This document shows, one piece after another, positions 61,516 through 64,000 of a stretch of 64,000 nucleotides of DNA (position 1 is the stretch's first letter; every line of letters begins with the position of its first letter). The notes beneath the pieces were generated by a model. The model was not told the origin of the DNA. It did not search any database and saw only the letters and a list, made by a program, of their open reading frames with translations. Origin of the DNA: Verrucomicrobiota bacterium JB024 (GTDB lineage Bacteria; Verrucomicrobiota; Verrucomicrobiia; Opitutales; Cerasicoccaceae); contig JAUTCS010000074.1 of the NCBI GenBank assembly GCA_030673825.1, positions 22,769 to 86,768 of the forward strand, written 5' to 3'. Position numbers and translations under genes: made by a program.

Positions 61516-62412
61516 ATGTCTTTGTGCTGGTCTCACGCACGTTACCCCCGAGGCCGAGTCCCCACAGGATTCCTGGCTTTGGTGCTCGGTATCTGGCTGG
61601 CGGCATCCGCCGCCAGGGCGCAAGAGACTGCGCCCGTCCCGCCGGAGGGACCGGCGGTTGCGGTTGAGACCGAGGATGTCGCCGCTCCGGTCGTTGACCC
61701 GTCTGAGGAAACCACGGTGGATGATTCCACCGTGCTGTCTTCCGCGAAGGCGAACAACATTTACCAGCAGTTGCGACGGGCTCCGGCCAGCGGTACTGAC
61801 CCCGTCGAAGCGAGGGAGCATGCCACTGCCCAGCCTGTACAGACTAGCAGGACGGAGCTTGAGCGGCGCAAGTGGGAACACACGTGGTGGACGCTTTGGC
61901 TGATGGGCTCGGTGACCGCCACGGGTTTGATTATACACCTGCTGTTTTTATGGCGCAGCGTGCGCAAAAGCCTGAAACAGGCCAACGTGCAAAGTCGTAG
62001 AGAGCCCCTGTTGGTTAAGTCGTCGGACTCGGTTTCCCCGTTTGCACCGGAAGTGGCAGCGGTCGTTGTTCCGCAGGCAGCCAGTGAGCGTGACCGCTGG
62101 AAGAGAAAAACACACCGCCGTAAAGGCTCCGCGACAGGAGAGAAAGTTGAATTTCTGAAGAAAGAAGGCCCGATCAAGCCTGACCGGATGCAGCCGAGGC
62201 GACTCAATTCGGGACCGCCGTTCCCCTACATGCCGGGGATGCCTCCTCCCCCCCCGCCGGGTATGATGCTGCGGCCTGGCATGCTCTATGGACCGCCTCC
62301 GCCGATGTACTATGGACCGATGATGCCGGTGCCCGGTATGCCCGATCCCGGGCGAAATGGGGAACCGGAAGAGCCGCTTCCTTCGTCAGATACCGCCTCA
62401 CGCCAGAGCTGA
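61516..62412 (+). CDS. membrane protein with proline-rich C terminus, paralogue 1
   Basis: A 298-residue protein with an N-terminal signal or anchor (GFLALVLGIWLAASAARAQE), an acidic region, SSAKANNIYQQLRRAP, a transmembrane segment TLWLMGSVTATGLIIHLLFLWRS near residue 135, then a basic cytosolic or periplasmic region and a Pro/Met/Gly-rich end (YMPGMPPPPPPGMMLRPG). No known domain. Its layout matches the next gene, so the two are probably paralogues. Function unknown. Confidence 0.6.
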   Translation: MSLCWSHARYPRGRVPTGFLALVLGIWLAASAARAQETAPVPPEGPAVAVETEDVAAPVVDPSEETTVDDSTVLSSAKANNIYQQLRRAPASGTDPVEAREHATAQPVQTSRTELERRKWEHTWWTLWLMGSVTATGLIIHLLFLWRSVRKSLKQANVQSRREPLLVKSSDSVSPFAPEVAAVVVPQAASERDRWKRKTHRRKGSATGEKVEFLKKEGPIKPDRMQPRRLNSGPPFPYMPGMPPPPPPGMMLRPGMLYGPPPPMYYGPMMPVPGMPDPGRNGEPEEPLPSSDTASRQS

Positions 62413-62652
62413 GCGGCGACGAGGTGCAGGAGCCTGGCCAGGCAGCAGTGCTCTAGCTCTCTATCGCGGTTTCGAGTAGGGGCATGTTGTGGAACTTGTC
62501 CATTTCTGGGGGGTGTCCCTGGGGGGTGTAGAGCCGGTGGTAAATATCTGGACATTCGATAGAACCGGCATGGCATTAGCTTAATGCATGTGGGGCATGA
62601 AAAAGGTTAATGTTCCTTCGGGAGCATGATCCAAATTAACAAGGTGTGGCTA

Positions 62653-63651
62653 ATGAATACTACTAATGGTATGTACGGGGGCGTACGTGTCATCGTATAT
62701 GGTATAATCTCTATGACCGTATGCGCGATGACGGCAACTGTCTCACTGGCAGATGCCGGTACGGGAACCTCCATGGAAAATCCTGCGCAGTCAGGCACAG
62801 AGACCGGTATGGTCTCGGATGCGCTGACCGCTTCCTCCGCCAGCGCCGAAGAGACGGCGATGGCTTCAGCGGCTTATCTGGCCGGAGTGGGCTGGGAGCC
62901 TTCTCTCGCGCAGCGTCTCTCCCGCCAGGTTGAGCAGGAGCTTAAGCAAGCTCCGCAACCCTCGCGGGCGACACTGATCTACAATGATCTGCTCAAGCAG
63001 CGCGAGGCGTCCCGTGAGCGGGCGGAATCTGTCGCCGCACAGGCATCTCCCGAGTCCGTCGCATCTGCCCGGGAAGTGCCGGTAGCGGAAACGGTGGAGC
63101 CGGTTGCTGCCTCTGCGCAAATGGTTCCGGCCCGGAGCATGACGGCCACTTCGGTTTCATGGCTGTTGTGGTCGGCGTTGGCGGGGTTGACCGCGCTCGT
63201 TGCCGTGAGTCTGGGACTACTGTTGCGCAGCATGCGCCGCCAGCGTTTGACTGGTGACAGTGAGGCTGTTTATGCAGCTGCGGCGGATACGGATGTGTTT
63301 GGAGACAGCCAGGAAGATGCACTCGAGACAGGCAGTTTCTTCGAAGTCTCGATGGGGGTGCCGAAGACGCCGGTTCCCGCGGCTGGGCGCAGCACGGTGC
63401 ATTTTCTGCAACGTCAGGAGCCGAGCAAGGCAAGGCCAGCCCCGGTGCCGTTCAAGGAGTCCCCGGCTCATAATCCGCGGCGAGCCGTGTCTCCGGGAGC
63501 GCTGCCTGCTGCCAGCCAGCCCAGATATTCGGGTGCTGGCGGTATGCTGCCGCGTCCGGTGCAGCAAGGTCCGAACGTCGTGTACGTCCCGGTGCCGGTG
63601 GCTGCGATGCAGGTCACACCCGCCTTCCGTTACGGCATGCACGGTGCGTGA
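62653..63651 (+). CDS. membrane protein with proline-rich C terminus, paralogue 2
   Basis: A 332-residue protein: signal sequence (VIVYGIISMTVCAMTATVSLADA), Ala/Ser/Glu-rich part, ATLIYNDLLKQREASRERAE (compare NNIYQQLRR in the preceding gene), transmembrane helix VSWLLWSALAGLTALVAVSLGLLLRS near 175, then a long Pro/Ala-rich tail ending VYVPVPVAAMQVTPAFRYGMHGA. ATG 62653 follows an AAGG site; 62626 is an alternative. No family recognised. A strong terminator lies 160 bp after its stop. Confidence 0.6.
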   Translation: MNTTNGMYGGVRVIVYGIISMTVCAMTATVSLADAGTGTSMENPAQSGTETGMVSDALTASSASAEETAMASAAYLAGVGWEPSLAQRLSRQVEQELKQAPQPSRATLIYNDLLKQREASRERAESVAAQASPESVASAREVPVAETVEPVAASAQMVPARSMTATSVSWLLWSALAGLTALVAVSLGLLLRSMRRQRLTGDSEAVYAAAADTDVFGDSQEDALETGSFFEVSMGVPKTPVPAAGRSTVHFLQRQEPSKARPAPVPFKESPAHNPRRAVSPGALPAASQPRYSGAGGMLPRPVQQGPNVVYVPVPVAAMQVTPAFRYGMHGA

Positions 63652-63811
63652 GGACAGACTGGATTGCGCTTACGCGCGTTGCCCATCTGATCGGGTGCGC
63701 ACGGACGGAGCCGGGTGTCGTTATGGCTTAATAAACATGCGGTAAGGAAGCCCGTCTTTTTGCCAACTCAGGCAGATTGCAGTGTGTGTGTTTGCCGTAT
63801 AAATCTGCCAC

Positions 63812-63840
63812 GCGGGTCGGGGATCCCGACCCGCTTTTTT
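63812..63840. terminator. strong Rho-independent terminator
   Basis: A 10-bp perfect GC stem GCGGGTCGGG/CCCGACCCGC with a 3-base loop GAT and seven T residues. It ends transcription of the preceding plus-strand genes before the IS5 remnant. Confidence 0.9.
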
Positions 63841-63863
63841 TGTGCCGGTTGCTACCTGTGCTA

Positions 63864-64000
63864 GGTTCTGTACGCAAACCTATGAGCATATCCATAGTTT
63901 GATAGCGGCCAGCTGTGCGAAAGCGATGTAGTGTCGTGCCCTTTTGTCGTATCGGGTGGCGAGTCTTCTTGAGTGTTTGAGCTTTGCGATGAGGTTCTCA
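63864..64000 (-). mobile_element. IS5-family element, left end, continues beyond window
   Basis: The end GGTTCTGTACGCAAA at 63864 follows CTA (a TNA target), matching the end of the remnant at 45556. The transposase begins 16 bp inside. The rest lies outside the window. Confidence 0.7.
63880..64000 (-). CDS. IS5-family transposase, C-terminal part (truncated by window end)
   Basis: The minus frame reads ENLIAKLKHSRRLATRYDKRARHYIAF and ends AIKLWICS. It aligns with the remnant at 45571-45840 (ENLFAKLKHARRLATRHDK). Whether the copy is complete cannot be told, because the 5' end is outside the window. Confidence 0.8.
   Translation of the reverse strand, partial: ENLIAKLKHSRRLATRYDKRARHYIAFAQLAAIKLWICS

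Noticed and set aside
1..64000. CRISPR array or rRNA genes
   Set aside because: No regularly spaced direct repeats and no rRNA sequence were seen; the only RNA gene found is tRNA-His.

Overview
The window looks like chromosomal DNA of a Verrucomicrobiota bacterium, most likely class Opitutia (Opitutales/Puniceicoccales type). The evidence is a Verru_Chthon cassette protein A, several H-X9-DG-type pseudopilins scattered through sugar-utilisation loci, PEP-CTERM proteins, Opitutae-style LacI regulators, a SET-domain methyltransferase with a histone H1-like tail, and high GC. Anaerobic ribonucleotide reductase (nrdD/nrdG) and an acyl-CoA:carboxylate CoA-transferase suggest an anaerobic or facultative lifestyle. 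The taxonomic call is inference from gene content; there is no rRNA in the window.

Region 1 (1-8573): end of a Verru_Chthon cassette, a short secreted protein that duplicates the N-terminal domain of the next, large clan GH-A glycosidase, a GPH-type sugar symporter and a pseudopilin. A LacI regulator (8632-9747, minus) follows. Region 2 (10107-16759): GH36 alpha-galactosidase, then a minus-strand operon of ROK sugar kinase, class I mannose-6-phosphate isomerase, a type II PMI-like cupin and cupin phosphoglucose isomerase, divergent from a DeoR regulator. This fits galactose/mannose-containing glycans. Region 3 (16797-22818): a CzcCBA/CusCBA-type heavy-metal efflux operon on the minus strand.

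Region 4 (23169-44914): a large glycan-degradation island. It holds a sialidase-like BNR protein, a GH39-like glycosidase, a sulfatase, two PEP-CTERM proteins, two more pseudopilins, a NanA/DapA-type aldolase, an RraA-like aldolase, a beta-helix protein, GntR, AraC and LacI regulators, an MDR dehydrogenase, a hydroxypyruvate-isomerase-like TIM barrel, a GPH symporter, a BNR_4 (possible lyase) protein, a D-2-hydroxyacid dehydrogenase and L-rhamnose mutarotase. It looks like uptake and partly non-phosphorylative breakdown of a sulfated, deoxysugar- or acid-sugar-containing polysaccharide.

Region 5 (45153-47151): a decayed mobile patch lying against the 3' end of tRNA-His(GTG). It has fragments of a type IIG-like restriction-methylase, a serine recombinase and an IS5-family transposase, plus an IS3-family element with a frameshift and an internal deletion. 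A 13-bp direct repeat links the tRNA 3' end to the point where the restriction gene is cut off.

Region 6 (47331-64000): mostly core genes: lexA, nrdD, nrdG, a PhaR-like regulator, an uncharacterised kinase-fold protein, a CoA-transferase, panB-gpsA-small ORF operon, the SET-H1 fusion, a pyruvate/oxaloacetate carboxyltransferase subunit without a biotin domain, and two membrane proteins with proline-rich tails. Two families of interspersed inverted repeats (each present twice) and a 20-bp perfect hairpin lie between these genes. The window ends inside a second IS5-family transposase.
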